From Deltaproteobacteria bacterium (lineage in GTDB: Bacteria > Desulfobacterota > Desulfobacteria > Desulfobacterales > Desulfosalsimonadaceae): a stretch of 14,158 nt of DNA. How positions within the stretch are numbered: the stretch's first letter is position 1; every line of letters begins with the position of its first letter. The notes under the pieces were generated by a model. The model was not told the DNA's origin, did no database searches, and saw nothing but the letters and a program-made list of their open reading frames with translations. The stretch spans positions 1 through 14,158 of the forward strand of contig JAJRPH010000496.1 in NCBI GenBank assembly GCA_024280875.1, written 5' to 3'. The position numbers and the translations under genes were made by a program. This document shows, one piece after another, positions 1 through 13,100 of this stretch.

Positions 1-2
1 AT

Positions 3-560
3 GGTCGCGGATATACGAGTGATAACGGTCCTGGCAAAGGCATCCAGGGAGCATATGGGGCTGGTGGTGCCGGTCATGGTGGAAACGGCGGCAATGGTTC
101 AAGTTCAGGCGCAAGCGGCGGACCATCATATGATTCAATCACCGATCCATCCCAGATAGGAAGTGGTGGCGCGCAATCAACCTACAGTACGAATAGATTG
201 GGCGGCAAGGGAGGCGGGGGCATAAAGCTGAAGGTTAACGGTATATTGACCAATGACGGCGTCATCAGCGCTAATGGAAATACAAGCGCCTCGGATTCGA
301 ACTATGGCACCAGCGGTGGTGGCGGAGCCGGTGGTTTTATCAATATTACAGCAGGCGAATTGGCCGGTACGGGAACGATCACGGCAAATGGAGGCAATGC
401 AGGAATTACGACCAGAGGCGGCGGCGGCGCGGGCGGTCGGATCGCCATCTATTATACCGACACACATCCGGCGACGACATATGATATCGCTAATATTACA
501 GTGACAGGCGGCATAGGCAAGAACAACGGCCAGAACGGGACGCTTTACATCCCCGTGGTC
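3..560 (+). other. Gly-rich repeat region of the giant protein
   Basis: Runs of Gly with Ala, Asn and Ser alternate with short beta-prone stretches (IKLKVNGILTNDGVISANG, then FINITAGELAGTGTITANGG, then RIAIYYTD). This pattern of a Gly-rich loop followed by a 'void/absence' strand repeat is common in large exported proteins of sulfate reducers and related bacteria and suggests a beta-helical or extended stalk. Start of the region is not in the window. The fold is an inference from periodicity. Confidence 0.6.
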
Positions 561-1184
561 GGCAACCCAATCATTACAACCCTTAATGGAATGGATTTTA
601 CAACCGATACAGCTGCTATGACCCTCGAAGGAACTTGTCTGTCAGATGCGGATCTGATTTTAATTAACGGCTCCTCAACCGGCGTTAATCATAGTTCGGG
701 CAGCCTCTCATGGAGCTATCCTTTGATCCTGCAAGAGGGTGTAAATACATTCGAAGTTGTTGCTCAAAATGCTTCAACAAGTCAAAGCGGGACCGTTTCA
801 ATTATAATTATTTTAGATACAACCCCTGCTGGTGCTCCTGCTATCACTACAAATACCGGCGGAGATTTTACGGTCCAAAATTCACATGTTGTTCTCCAGG
901 GCACCTGTACCCAGGATGCAATACAGATTCTGGTGAACGGCTCATCCGATGGAGTTACGTTCACGCCCGGTTCTACAAACTGGACATATGAAGGTGAGCT
1001 GGCAATTGGTGAAAATCAATTTTCTGTCACTGCAATTGACGCCGCCTCAAGTCAAAGTCCGGCAGATACAATAACGGTTACTTTTGAAAATACGCTTCCG
1101 GACCAACCACAAAATCAATTTCCGGAAGAGGGGGACTTCTTCGGTAATATCGCAACCAACGCTTATGGCAAGCGATTTTTTTGA
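3..1184 (+). CDS. 5' part (window-truncated, frameshifted) of giant RHS surface protein: Gly-rich and Ig-like region
   Basis: The frame is open from base 3 at the left edge, so the true start is outside the window; the internal TTG at 198 is not a start because the same Gly-rich composition continues upstream of it. The encoded stretch begins with Gly-rich repeats (GAGGAGHGGNGGNG, then GGGGAGGFINI and GGGGAGGRIAIYY) and continues with two tandem Ig-like modules (561-1100). It ends at TGA 1182-1184, about 17 codons after the sequence stops resembling the family. The next frame takes over in mid-module, so I read this as the N-terminal side of the 1084-13686 protein, separated by a one-base shift near 1130-1134. 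It is probably an extracellular stalk or adhesin region. No signal peptide is visible because the N-terminus is missing. It is either a real broken gene or an assembly/sequencing error. Confidence 0.85.
   Translation, partial: GRGYTSDNGPGKGIQGAYGAGGAGHGGNGGNGSSSGASGGPSYDSITDPSQIGSGGAQSTYSTNRLGGKGGGGIKLKVNGILTNDGVISANGNTSASDSNYGTSGGGGAGGFINITAGELAGTGTITANGGNAGITTRGGGGAGGRIAIYYTDTHPATTYDIANITVTGGIGKNNGQNGTLYIPVVGNPIITTLNGMDFTTDTAAMTLEGTCLSDADLILINGSSTGVNHSSGSLSWSYPLILQEGVNTFEVVAQNASTSQSGTVSIIIILDTTPAGAPAITTNTGGDFTVQNSHVVLQGTCTQDAIQILVNGSSDGVTFTPGSTNWTYEGELAIGENQFSVTAIDAASSQSPADTITVTFENTLPDQPQNQFPEEGDFFGNIATNAYGKRFF
561..1100 (+). repeat. Two tandem Ig-like modules (protein-level duplication)
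   Basis: Copy one (about 561-827) and copy two (about 828-1100) align along their length: ITT-NG-DFT at the start, L(E/Q)GTC in the second strand, I-I/L-(V)NGSS-GV in the middle, W-(S/T)Y, then a G(V)N-F-V-A segment. Copy one ends in LDTTP, the usual linker between such modules. They look like the bacterial Ig-like domains that flank FN3 modules in exported proteins. Copy two runs into the frameshift zone. Confidence 0.7.
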
Positions 1185-4100
1185 TATTGACTCAGATACT
1201 CAGATATCATCTCAATGGCAGATCAGGGAAGCATCGGGCACTTATTCAGATCCCATATATAATACTGGAGAGGATTCTTCAAATTTAAACCAGATATTAA
1301 TCCCTGAAGAAACACTCGATTGGTTAACAACATATTATTGGCGTGTACGCTATCGCGACAGCCGGGGAAGTTGGAGCCAGTATTCCAATGAGACTTCTTT
1401 TACCACGGTTGCCGATAACATACCGCCTGAAGATATTTCTAACCTTGGTGTCGGTCAGCGCTTCATGACGAGCATAGAGTTGACCTGGGATCATTCAGCC
1501 GACAGCGCCGGAGATTTGAACAATTACATTATTTATGTAATTGACCCGGCTCAAACCATCCCGGTGGATGCTGTAGTCAGTTCTCATATAATTTCAGGCC
1601 TGACATCCGGCACAACCTATGAATTCAGAGTCACCGCTTCAGACAGCACTGGCAATGAAAGTGCCGGTATACAGATCTCTATATCCACATTGTCTGAAAA
1701 TCCGGGCAATGTGATCGGTGAACTGGAAATCATTGATGATTTAGACGATAATGAGCAGACCGTCTATTTTGACCACAGTTATCAAAATCCGGTGGTTATC
1801 GCCCAGCCACCGTCATATAATGGCGGTGATGTATGTGTTGTGAGTATTATCGATGTGCAGGCGGATCGGTTTACCCTCAAGATTCAGGAAATGCCAGGGA
1901 CTTCAGATGGCGGTATCCACTTAAACGAAACCGTCAGCTATCTTGTCCTTGAATCCGGCGACTGGCAAATGCCCGACGGCGGTCTGTTAAAGGTTGGAAC
2001 TATTGATACGGATGTGACGGTCGGATTTCGTTTCAACACCACGGAATTTTTAAATGTCAATTTTAATGCGCCTGCTTTTGAATTTTCGCCCGTCCTCCTG
2101 ACACAGGTTCAGACTGATAATGATTCACATTGGGTTAAAACCCGTGAATCAAATGTAGCAAGCACAGGTTTTGGAGTGGCCCTGGAAGAAGATGAATACC
2201 AGACAACATTCCATGGCGCCCCAGAAACTATTGGCTGGGTAGCTGTTGATACGGGGATCGGTATTTGGAACGGCTTTCCTTATGTTTCTTCAAAAACAGA
2301 CAATTCCGTTACCGATGCCTGGCATACGATTTCATTTAGCGGGTTCAGCGAAGTCCCAAGCTTTTTAGCGGCACTGATGACTTATAACGGATCTAACAAC
2401 ATTGCTCTGCGCCACCAAAATATCAATAATAGCAGTGCCCAGATTAAAATTGAAGAAGATACCACTTATGACTCAGATACCGGTCATGACCCTGAAGTTG
2501 TCGGCTACCTGGCTATTGAGGGCTGCGGTCATTTAACCGCCCAGCCGTATGCCGACACGAACCCACCGATCATTATCGCCAGTGAACCGCAGGAGGGGGC
2601 GTCACTCCAGGCAATCACTCAGGTGGCGGTTGAATTATTTGACCAGACCGAAGTGGATGATCAGTCTGTGTTGGATACTTTTGTGATAAAAGATAGTAAC
2701 GACATTTCTATTCCAGGGGATGTAACGGTTCTTGAAAACACATTTACATTCATCCCGGCTGTGTCCCTGACCGACGAAACCTATACCGTCACCTTTACGG
2801 CGGCCGATATTCCCGGCAATACAACCGTCTATACACTGACCTTTAAAGTGGATGCGACCCCACCAATTCCGCCGACAATTACCGGTGGTATCGTCTACAG
2901 CGGAGCTATTGCTGTCCAACCTGTTGTAAACCTGGCGGCAAGTTCGACGGTGACGCTTACCGGCACCCGCGAAGATGATACTGCGGTCTGGATTAATGAT
3001 GTTGAAAAAGTCACCACCGGAATCGGGGACTGGTCAATAAATCTCAGCCTGAGCCAAGGGCCAAACACCCTGACGATTTATCTAAAAGACTTGTCTGCAA
3101 ATACGAGTGATCCGGTTGCTGTTGACATCATTGCAGATAGCGTGGCTCCGGTTACAGACGCAACAACACCGGCTAACAATGTTTTTTTAAATGCGCCTCC
3201 TACAAGCTTTATCCAGAATTTTACTGAAAACACCAGCGGTCTTAATTTGGAAAACACCATCAAAACCATCCGAAACGCAGATAATGAGGATATGGCTGGT
3301 TCCTGGGAGGTCGTGGGCGATAATCAACTGGTATTTATGCCCAATGCTACCTTTGAGGATTCAACTTATACAGTAAATATCCAGCTTCAAGACAATGCCG
3401 GACACCAAAGCAGTGCGCAAGTTTATCTTTTTACCGTGGATACGCATGCCCCATCGGCACCTGTGATTGACCCGGTGACGTCGCCGGTCCATAATGAGAC
3501 CCAGGGCATCACCGGTTCAAAAGAAGCCTATGCCGCCATCCTCCTTGATGGCACCGAAGTTGTTGGTCATACTGCCGAAACCACTTGGCATCATACGGTC
3601 ACGCTTTCCAGCGGACTCAATACGTTTGTATTTTCCGCCATGGATCGTGCAGGTAATCAAAGCATCGGGGCGAGTGCTGAAATCGATTATGATGATATTC
3701 CCCCCCAGAAGGTAAATACGCTTGTTGCCATCGGTGCCGGCGATGGCACATCCGTAAAGCTGGAGTGGTTGGGATACAATGAAGCCTTGCACGGAGATAT
3801 AGATTATTACCGGATTTATCTATGTACGAATTCATTTGACACAGTCAGCGGCCTTGAAGTGAATGCAACCGTTGATGTCGGCGTCTTAACTTACACAGTA
3901 ACAGGGCTTACCAGAGGAACGCCGTATTGGTTTGCAGTGGTTGCTGTTGATGATGCAGGAAACAGCGATCCATCGGTGGCCGAGATTACGGTTCAAGCTG
4001 TTCCCACAGACGTTGAACCTCCGGCAGATGTCACGAACCTGACGGTAGAATCTTTTGCAGACAGTCTGGTGTTTTTCTGGACCCATTCAACATCCACTGA

Positions 4101-7100
4101 TTTTAATGGATATAATATCTATTTTAACGGTTCAAGCCAGGCCATTTTGGTCCCTGCGACACAGAGTTCATATGAAGCATCCGGCCTTGCGCCGGCATCC
4201 GCATATTCGTTTAAAATCACGGCCATTGACAGCGAAACACCGGCCAATGAAAGTGCCGGCAAAACCACAACAGGAGCGACACTACTTGCAAACCCGAACC
4301 TGCATAACCCCGACCCATTTGACGGATACGTCAAACTTTCATGGGATTCTTCAACGCCAACCGGTCTCGTGGATCATTACAAAATTTATTACAGCACGAT
4401 CGATTTTACCGATGTTACAAATATGTCTGCTAAAAGGACCATCACGGGCACTGCGGTGACTATTTCCGGGCTTGCCAACGGAATTCAGTATTATTTCGCC
4501 GTGACTGCAGTAAATATATCAAACGGTGAAAACCAGACGGTTATTTCAAAACCCATCATACCGGTGGCCGATACCCAGGGGCCCATTATCAGCAGTCTCG
4601 AGTTTGACGGCAATCCGATTTCAGGCGATCTGACAATAAGCAAATCCGGTACGATTTCTCTGAATGCATCGGACGTTGCCAATGTCAGCCGGGTGGAATT
4701 TAAACTGGACGGCGTTTTGGTGCGCACGGATTTCAGCAGTCCATATACCTGCAACCTGGATGCATTTTCCCTTGCCGACGGAACGCATACCCTGATCATC
4801 ACTGCGTATGATTCGCTAAACAATAAAACAGAAAACCAGTTAACATTTACCGTTGATTTGGCTGTGCCGCCTGCACCGGTGATTAATCAACCCGCTGCTC
4901 TTACCAATCAGACTGAAATCACTTTAAGCGGTGAAACACAGAAAAATGTTGTAGTTTCTTTTTACAAGAAAGATGCAACCTCGGGACAAGATATAGCGCT
5001 TAACATAACAGTAAACGCGGATTCATCAGGAACTTTCAGTGCGACTATTGCCCTGGAAGACGGTGCAAATATTATCAAAGCGACCGCTGCAAACCGTGCC
5101 GGTGAGAGTGCTTTCAGCAATACGGTGACCATCACGTTGGACAAAACTGTCCCCCAGAGTCCCACGCATCTGTCCGCAACACCCAAAGAGAACGGTCAGG
5201 TCCGCTTGTCCTGGCAGAAGCCTTTGGATTTAAATATTACCGGGTATAATATTTATCGCTCGTCAAATTCTTTTGATAACATTGCCAATGCCGGAAAACT
5301 CAATACAGCGCTAATCTCTTCAACAGCCTATACAGACCTGCCTGCATCAGACAATACCTGGTATTATCGTGTAACTACAGTTAATACCCCTGGAAATGAA
5401 AGTGACCTTTCCGAAGAGACACTTGCCGTATCCGACAGCATTGCACCGGTGGCAACAAGTATTACATACGCTCCCCAGGGCAATGTGGACCCGGCAACCG
5501 GTGCTACAGCATCGGGCCGAGTGGATGTGATTGTGACAGTCAGCGAATCCCTGATGGCAACGCCATTTTTAAGCATTACTCCGGAAGCCGGAAGCCCCAT
5601 GTCTGTTGAAGTTTATAGAGATCCGGACTTGGATACACAATATTTCGGTTCATTTATAATCACGGAGTCAACACCCACCGGTAGTGCGTGGGCGGTCTTT
5701 TCCGCAAGAGATATGGCGGGTAACCGCGGGACACGGATTAATCAGGGCGAATCCATTCTGATAGACACCGATGGCCCTGCAATCACCCGGATCGCAATCA
5801 GTCCCAATGCGCCGGTTAAAAACGATGAACAGAATCCGGTGACCATCACAGCGACTTTTGGCTTCAACGAAGAAATAAAGTCCGGAGAAATCCCTGATAT
5901 CAACTGGCTGCTTTCTGGTGCCAACCGCACGGAATGTTCCATTGATTCTTTGACACAAATAGCAGAGCAGTCAGGTGATGCTCAGACATGGCAGGGTGAC
6001 ATTGTCCTGCCATCTGATGCCGGCCTTTCAGATGCGGAAACCCTGTCGTTTGTTTATAGCGGGTCAGACGATCTGGACAACATTTCTAACAGCATTGTCT
6101 GCAACAACGCATTTCAGATCTACCATGGAGACTTGCCGCCCCTTGATTCCCCCACCGGTTTGACCGGAACGTCTTTTCCCGGAGGAAAAATTACTCTGGC
6201 CTGGAATGAAGTAGCGGATGCTGACGGATACCAGCTCTTCCGTCAGGCACCGGCAGAAACAGAACTGACAGCCTATGGCAATCCCATTGAATCGGCAGTT
6301 TTAGAATTTATAGACCAACCAGCGGTGGAGGGGCTCTATCTTTACGGTGTGGCCAGTATTCGCCAAGAAAATGGTGAAACAGCGGTCAGCGGAACCGGTG
6401 AAACCATCACGGTTCAATCAGATGCAACCGCACCGCCGGCACCGGAAAACCTGGCCCTTGACCTTGCGTCTAACGGCGTCCATGCCGTATGGCAGGATGT
6501 TTCCGGCGGTTATACGGAACCAAATACCTTTTCATTATACCGGTTTACCGATGAAACCATCACATCCATTTCTGAAATGACTCTGGTGGCTGAAAAGATT
6601 GCTTACATTTCCTCAGACCATGAGGCGCTGGACCCGAATCCGTCATCTTCGGATCATTATTATGCAGTTGCAGCCGTTGATGAAGCAGGAAATATTTCTG
6701 TGCCTTCTGCCCACGTGTACCTGAATTTTGGGCTGTTGCCGGTTGCTGATCTCGCTGTTGAGCAGGTCGATGACAGTATGCCAATAGTTACATGGACCCA
6801 CCCTGATGCCAATGGCAGCATCGATGGATACGACATATATTATGGGTTTGGCACGACAGGTAATGTAAAATTCAATTCCGGTCTGATCACCGGCACCACA
6901 TACACAGACACCGGTTATGCAGCTGATGAACGGGTGTACACCATCGTGGCGGTGGATAATAACGGAGAAGAAAGCATAGCCCGAAGCATCATGCTGCCGA
7001 AGATGAGCATTCAATTATCAGAAGATGCTTCTGTCAAACGCGGTATCATGAACCGTCTGTCATATGATGTGACCAATAACTCAAGTTTCCCGGTTAACAA

Positions 7101-10100
7101 TATTCAGCTCTACGTCCGGGTGGACACTTACGATCATATATCCGAAACGTTCAATCTGGCTGCCACTGAAACCCGCACCATTAATGTTGTTGTGGGTGGA
7201 TACACTGATCTGCCGGATATCGCTGACCTGGTCACAAACCTTGAAATTTCTCCCAATTCAGGGGAAAGTGTTCAGATCATCCGTTCCGGTGAAATCGAAG
7301 TCGGCGAAGGCGCCCTCAGCCTTCAGCTTTTAAACGATGAATTTATCTGCGGCGGTTTCGGTTCAGTCCGGTTTGTTCTGGAAAATACCTGTGCCGAAGA
7401 AATTGAAATTATCACTGCTAAAAATGACGGTGCAAAAGCATCTGTAGATATTACCTGGTACCTGCTGGATGAAGATGAAAACATCATTTATGCACAATCG
7501 TTTAAGCAGGCATTCGGCGAAAATGTCCTTACTCTTTCAAACGGGAATACGGTTGCGCGCATTTCTGCGGGTGAAATGTTTACTTCTGACGCCATGAATC
7601 TTGAGATACCGGCTGGCGCACCGGATAATCTGACGATTATGCTTTCAGTGTCAAATATTTACCATGCCCATGGAAAAGACGATGAAGTGAAAATGCAGGG
7701 AATGCTCAGCCGTCGGGCTGTCCCTTTGACGGATACGTCTTATTTAGGAGAAATAGTTTCTGTCTTGCCGGAAATATCAACCGGCGATCAGGATATTGTG
7801 ATAACGGGCCGGGCAATTGATCGTCTGAGCGGCGAACCTTTGGGAAGTGTAGAGTTAGACCTGATCATAACCGTCAAAGGATTTGAACGCAGTATTACCG
7901 TCTTTACCGATGAAACAGGTACTTTTTCTTATGGTTTTAAGCCCCAGGCCAATGAATCCGGTCAGTATTCGGTGTGCGCGGTGCATCCGGACAGAACTGA
8001 CCGGCCGGTACAGGGACAGTTCGTCATTACACGGGTAAGTCTTCAGTATACGGATATTAGCCTGAATATCCCGTGGAACTATGAGTATTCTTACAGTTTT
8101 AAAGTGACAACCGGCCCAGGGACGGATGTGACCAATCTGCAGATCGTCTACGAAGCATCTGATCAGGCGGGCGGCATTATTCCCCAGGGGATTCATGTCT
8201 CTTCAGGAGCCCCGGTATCCATTAACGGAGATGAATCCGTTGACCTGTCATTTACTGTATGGGCAGACAACCAGGCAAATCAGGATGAATCGTTTGTTTT
8301 AAAAGTCATCAGTGATGAAAATCCCGACGGCTGGGGAACCATGCCGGTGAATATGCATTTTTCCGAAGCTAGGCCGGCGCTTTATTTCTCGCCCGATCAT
8401 ATTGAGACCGGTATGGCTCTTGGTGATACAATCAGTGAGACTATTGTTGTTGAAAACAAGGGGGTTGCTGCCATGCAGGATGTGTCCCTGGAACTGGTAA
8501 ATCCGGATGGCTCTACAGCGGTATTTATGAATTCTGACGGTACGCCGGCACCTTCATCAATATATCTGGCAACGCCTTCTGATCTGGGCGTGATTGATAT
8601 TGGTGAAACCAAAGAAGTCAGCATCGTGTTTGCTTGCCCGAAAACAGCGATTGAAGGTAATTTTTCGTATTATCTGCGTGTCACCAGTTCCAATTATCAT
8701 ACCGTGGATATTAACCTGTTCGCCGCAGTAACCCAGTCCGGTACAGGCAATGCCCTGTTTAAAGTCGCAGACATTTATACCGGGATCCTGGACGAATATG
8801 GCGATGCCATTCAGGGCGTCAACACAGCCAAGGTTTACATTCAGAATGAAGTGGTCCTGTCTGAGGATTTTGAAATCTATACGGACAAAATGGGCGAGGC
8901 GGTTTTCCAGAACCTGCCTGCAGGACGTTATAAATACCGTGTCCGGGCAGACAATCATCAGGAAAAAATCGGACGGATATGGATCAAGCCTGGCATCACG
9001 ATTTCTGAAAATGTTTTTATCGACTACAATTTGGTTACTGTGGATTGGGAGGTTACGGAAACAACGATTCAGGACCGGTATGATATAGTTCTGCATGCCA
9101 CCTATGAAACCCATGTGCCGGCCCCGGTTGTGGTTATCGAGCCCACATCAGTGTCCCTTAATTACATGAAGACCGGGGATGTTTTAAACGGTGAATTTAC
9201 GATGACTAATTACGGTCTGGTGCGGGCGGATGATCTTCAATTGTCCCTGCCGACAGGTGATTCAAATTTCAAATATGAATTTTTAGCAAACATACCACCC
9301 AGTATCGATGCCATGGAGCGCTTCACGGTTTCGTATCGCATTACCTGCCTGGCGTCGTTTGGCCAGGAAGACGAGGGAGGTGCCACAGGCGGCGGGTGCA
9401 GTTCCTATTCAAAAAGCGCCATTGCGAGCTATTCATATACATGTGCAAACGGCAATGAATCATCCGGATCCGCCAGTTGCTATTTTACGGCATCATCCGG
9501 CAGTTGTGGTGGTGTCGGTGTCGGTGGTTCTTCTTCCGGCGAAGGCAGCAGCAGTTCCGGCGGTGGCAGCAGTTCCGGCGGCGGTGGCAGCGGATACTCC
9601 AGTATCGGCGGAACCAAATGTGAACCTGATCCCTGCCCGGGTAAAAAAGGTTATAAACCTAAACCCGAAAACGAACCTCCTCCTGAGGAGCCAAATCCTT
9701 TTGATTTTAACCCGGAAGATTCTCCATGCCCGCTTCCGGATTCATATAGAAACCAGACCCAGGAAACCTATTCGCATGTGGACCTTTTAACTCGGCAGTA
9801 TATGACCGATGCTGAGGATATGACTGTAAAGGTGCCGGGTGGAAAAATTGAAGTCAAACGGACATATCATAATAATGCATGGTACAGGAATCATTTGGAT
9901 GTAATACATTATGAATATTCAGTTGGAGATTCAGACGATAGCCCTGTTGTTGAGGAAATCAACACCAAACAGATCAACCATAACGGTCAGATTTTTGAAC
10001 AGTCGGAAAATGATACGGAATTATATCTGTACAATGATTTTAAGATTTCCGTGCTTGAAAGAAATGAGGACGGGGAACCGTCGATTTTAAAATGGCGGGA

Positions 10101-13100
10101 TTTTTACGGCAACTGGCGCAGATATGAAAATATAAAAAATCTTCAGGTTGGAGATACAGTGATCTGGTGTTCCCAGATGACTTCCTGGGGAAAGTGGAAC
10201 GTAACCATTGGAAATGTTTTGTTCGATAATGAAGGTGAGGTCAACGGTATAACGGATAAATACGGCACTCAGGTGTTGTGGTATGGTTCAGTCTGGGTAA
10301 AGGATGCCCAAGGTCGTGAGGTGATATATGACGAATGTGAAAATACAAACGATTTAGACTCAAGTGTTACGGACGTATTCGGCAATGTGACGACATACTC
10401 TTATCAACTCCTGGCGGATGAGAAGGTGTTAAATAAAATAGAACACTACGACGGTCGTGAAGTCCGGGTTAAATATAATCAGGATGCCGAAGTTGTCAGC
10501 GTTTGTGATGGCAGCAGTAACTGCTTCACCTTTTCTTATGATTATGATGCCTCTTCACAGAGTTTTTACATATTAACTATTACGCCCTCCAAACTGGAGA
10601 AAATAGTTCAAATCCAAAAGCAAAAAGATGACAAAGATCGCTTTTGTTGCAGGACAATCGGTACTTATCTTTACGAAAAACCCGAATTTTTAATTGCACC
10701 TGATGAACGAACGGAATATGTCACGGATAGAAACGGCATTACCACTGCGAAATATTATGATGAATGGAATATGGCCACAAAAATTGAATATCCGGACGAA
10801 AATACAAAGGAAATTGAATATAATAACACCTTTCACAAACCTGTCAGGAAAACCGATGAACGGGGGGTTGTCACGGAGTATGAATATGACGATAATGCTC
10901 TTCTAACCCGAAAGGTAGAAGCAGCAGGAACGGCGGAAGAAAGGGAAACCAACTACACCTATGATGTTGACGGAAATCTCCTGACTCTCACCCGAGGTGC
11001 ATCTGTCGTCACCATGATTTATGATTCTGTCGGCAACATGACGTCTATCAACGACCAGGAAGGTAATGTCACCCTGTTTACCGAATATGATGTCATGGGC
11101 AATGTACTCTCAAAAACCGATCCCAACGGCAAAATATGGACCTATACGTACGATGCAGCCGGCAATATGACATCTGTCACCGATCCCCTGGATCACACCA
11201 CCGCATTTGAATATGACGGATGGGGCAACCGGACCCGGTCCGTGGATGCAAACGGGCTGGAAACGCGTTACGAATATGACGGTCATGACAATCTGGTAAG
11301 GAAAACGGTGGTTATTGATCCGGACAACCTGGAAAACAACCTTGTCACCCAATATGAATATTCCAAAGACAACAAAATGACCCGGCTGGTGGATCCATCG
11401 GGTAATGAAATGAATTATTCATATGACACCGAAGGACGTCTGATCCGGATCACGGACGGAAATGGTAATTTAATTGATATTGATTATGACGGCGGCACAG
11501 CCGGGTGTCAATCATGTTCCGGCGGCAGCAAAAACCAGCCGGGAAGCATATCGTTTCCTTCATTTACAAAAGAATTTACCTATGACAAACGGGGCAGAAA
11601 AACAGCGGAAACAGACGTTCTGGATGAAAACAATATCTATGAAACCGGGTTTAAGTATGACGCGGCAGGAAATCTGACTGAAAAGACCGACAAAGAGGGC
11701 AGGACCACCTATTATATATATGACGACCTGGAACGCCTGGTAAAGGTCCTTGATCCTGTTAATGGCGAAACATCCTATGTCTATGACAGCCGGGACAATT
11801 TAATCGCATTAACCGACGCCGAGGGCCAAACCACAACCATTGTTTATGATGACAATAACCGTCTGGTCAAGGAAACCCGGCCCATGGGTCAAGAGACAAA
11901 TTATGCCTATGACAAGGCCGGCAATCTGGTGGAAAAAATCGACGCCAAAAACCAGAAAACAGAATACGTGTATGATGACGCCAACAGGCTGGTCACCATT
12001 TTTTATTATGCGGATTCTGCTGACACTACGGCGCAAAAGACCGTGTCCTTCACCTATGATGCAACAGGAAATCTCACCGGATATGATGACGGGCAAACGT
12101 CCGCCACATATGCCTATGATGCAATATATCAGAAAACAGGCGAAACCGTTAATTTTGGCACATTTTCAAAAACAAATGCCTATGCGTATTATAAAAACGG
12201 TCTCAAGCAAAATTTCACCGGCCCGGACGGCATTGCCTATGGATATCTGTATGACGCGAGCCAGCTCACCGGAGTACAGATCCCGAATCTGGGATTTGTA
12301 AGCATCAATGAATATGAATGGATGCGTCCCAAATCCATAACCCTGCCCGGCGGAAGTACAAAGGAATTTGATTATGATCCGCTGATGCGGGTCACACAGA
12401 TTTCAGCCGAAGATCCTGGGGCAAATGAAATTATCGATTATCAGTATGATTATGACAAAATGGATAACATCACAGCGAAAACCACCGGACACGGAGAATA
12501 CGATTATATGTATGATGAACTCTATCGATTGACAACTGTTGATACCCCGGCGGTTAGCGGCCTGGAAGATGAGGCGTTCACCTATGATGGTGTGGGCAAT
12601 CGGAAAACAGCGGTTGATACCACCGCTGAATGGGGGTATAATCACAACAACGAACTTACCGGGTATGATGATGTTGAATATGAGTATGACGCCAACGGGA
12701 ACATGATCAAAAAGATGGTTGCCGGTCAGGTTACCAGTTACATATACAATATTGAAGACCGGTTGATTGAGGTTTGGAGTGGTGAGGCCGTGACAGGCTC
12801 TTTGACAGCAAGTTATTATTACGATCCGTTCGGAAGAAGACTGTGGAAAGAGGTGTCAGATGTCAGGACGTACTTCCACTATGCAGACGAAGGTCTGATC
12901 GGGGAATATGACAGTACCGGCACTGAAATCAAAACCTACGGATACAAACCCGGCTCAACCTGGACAACTGATCCGCTATTCGTAAAACAAAACGGCCAAT
13001 ATTACTTCTATCACAATGACCATCTGGGAACCCCGCAGAAGATCACGGCAGTTAATGGTGCGGTTGTCTGGTCGGCCAAATATGAAAGCTTCGGCAAGGC

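Noticed and set aside
198..200. TTG at 198 as start of a separate protein
   Set aside because: The frame is open and Gly-rich all the way to base 3, so the protein continues upstream.
1084..1086. TTG at 1084 as true start of the giant protein
   Set aside because: The codons up to about 1131 encode nonsense for the family while the other frame there encodes a coherent Ig-like end; it is an artefact of the frameshift.
1130..1184. Programmed ribosomal frameshift
   Set aside because: No shift-prone heptamer with a downstream pseudoknot or known +1 site was recognised, and a single-base indel in the G run explains the data more simply.
8557..9114. Minus-strand open frame of 185 codons
   Set aside because: It lies wholly antisense to the RHS protein's stalk modules, which are clearly coding; its product has no family pattern and looks like a shadow of the plus-strand frame.
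9500..9600. CRISPR-like or tandem DNA repeat in the Gly/Ser stretch
   Set aside because: The repetition comes from codons for Gly and Ser in a linker; there are no spaced identical repeats.
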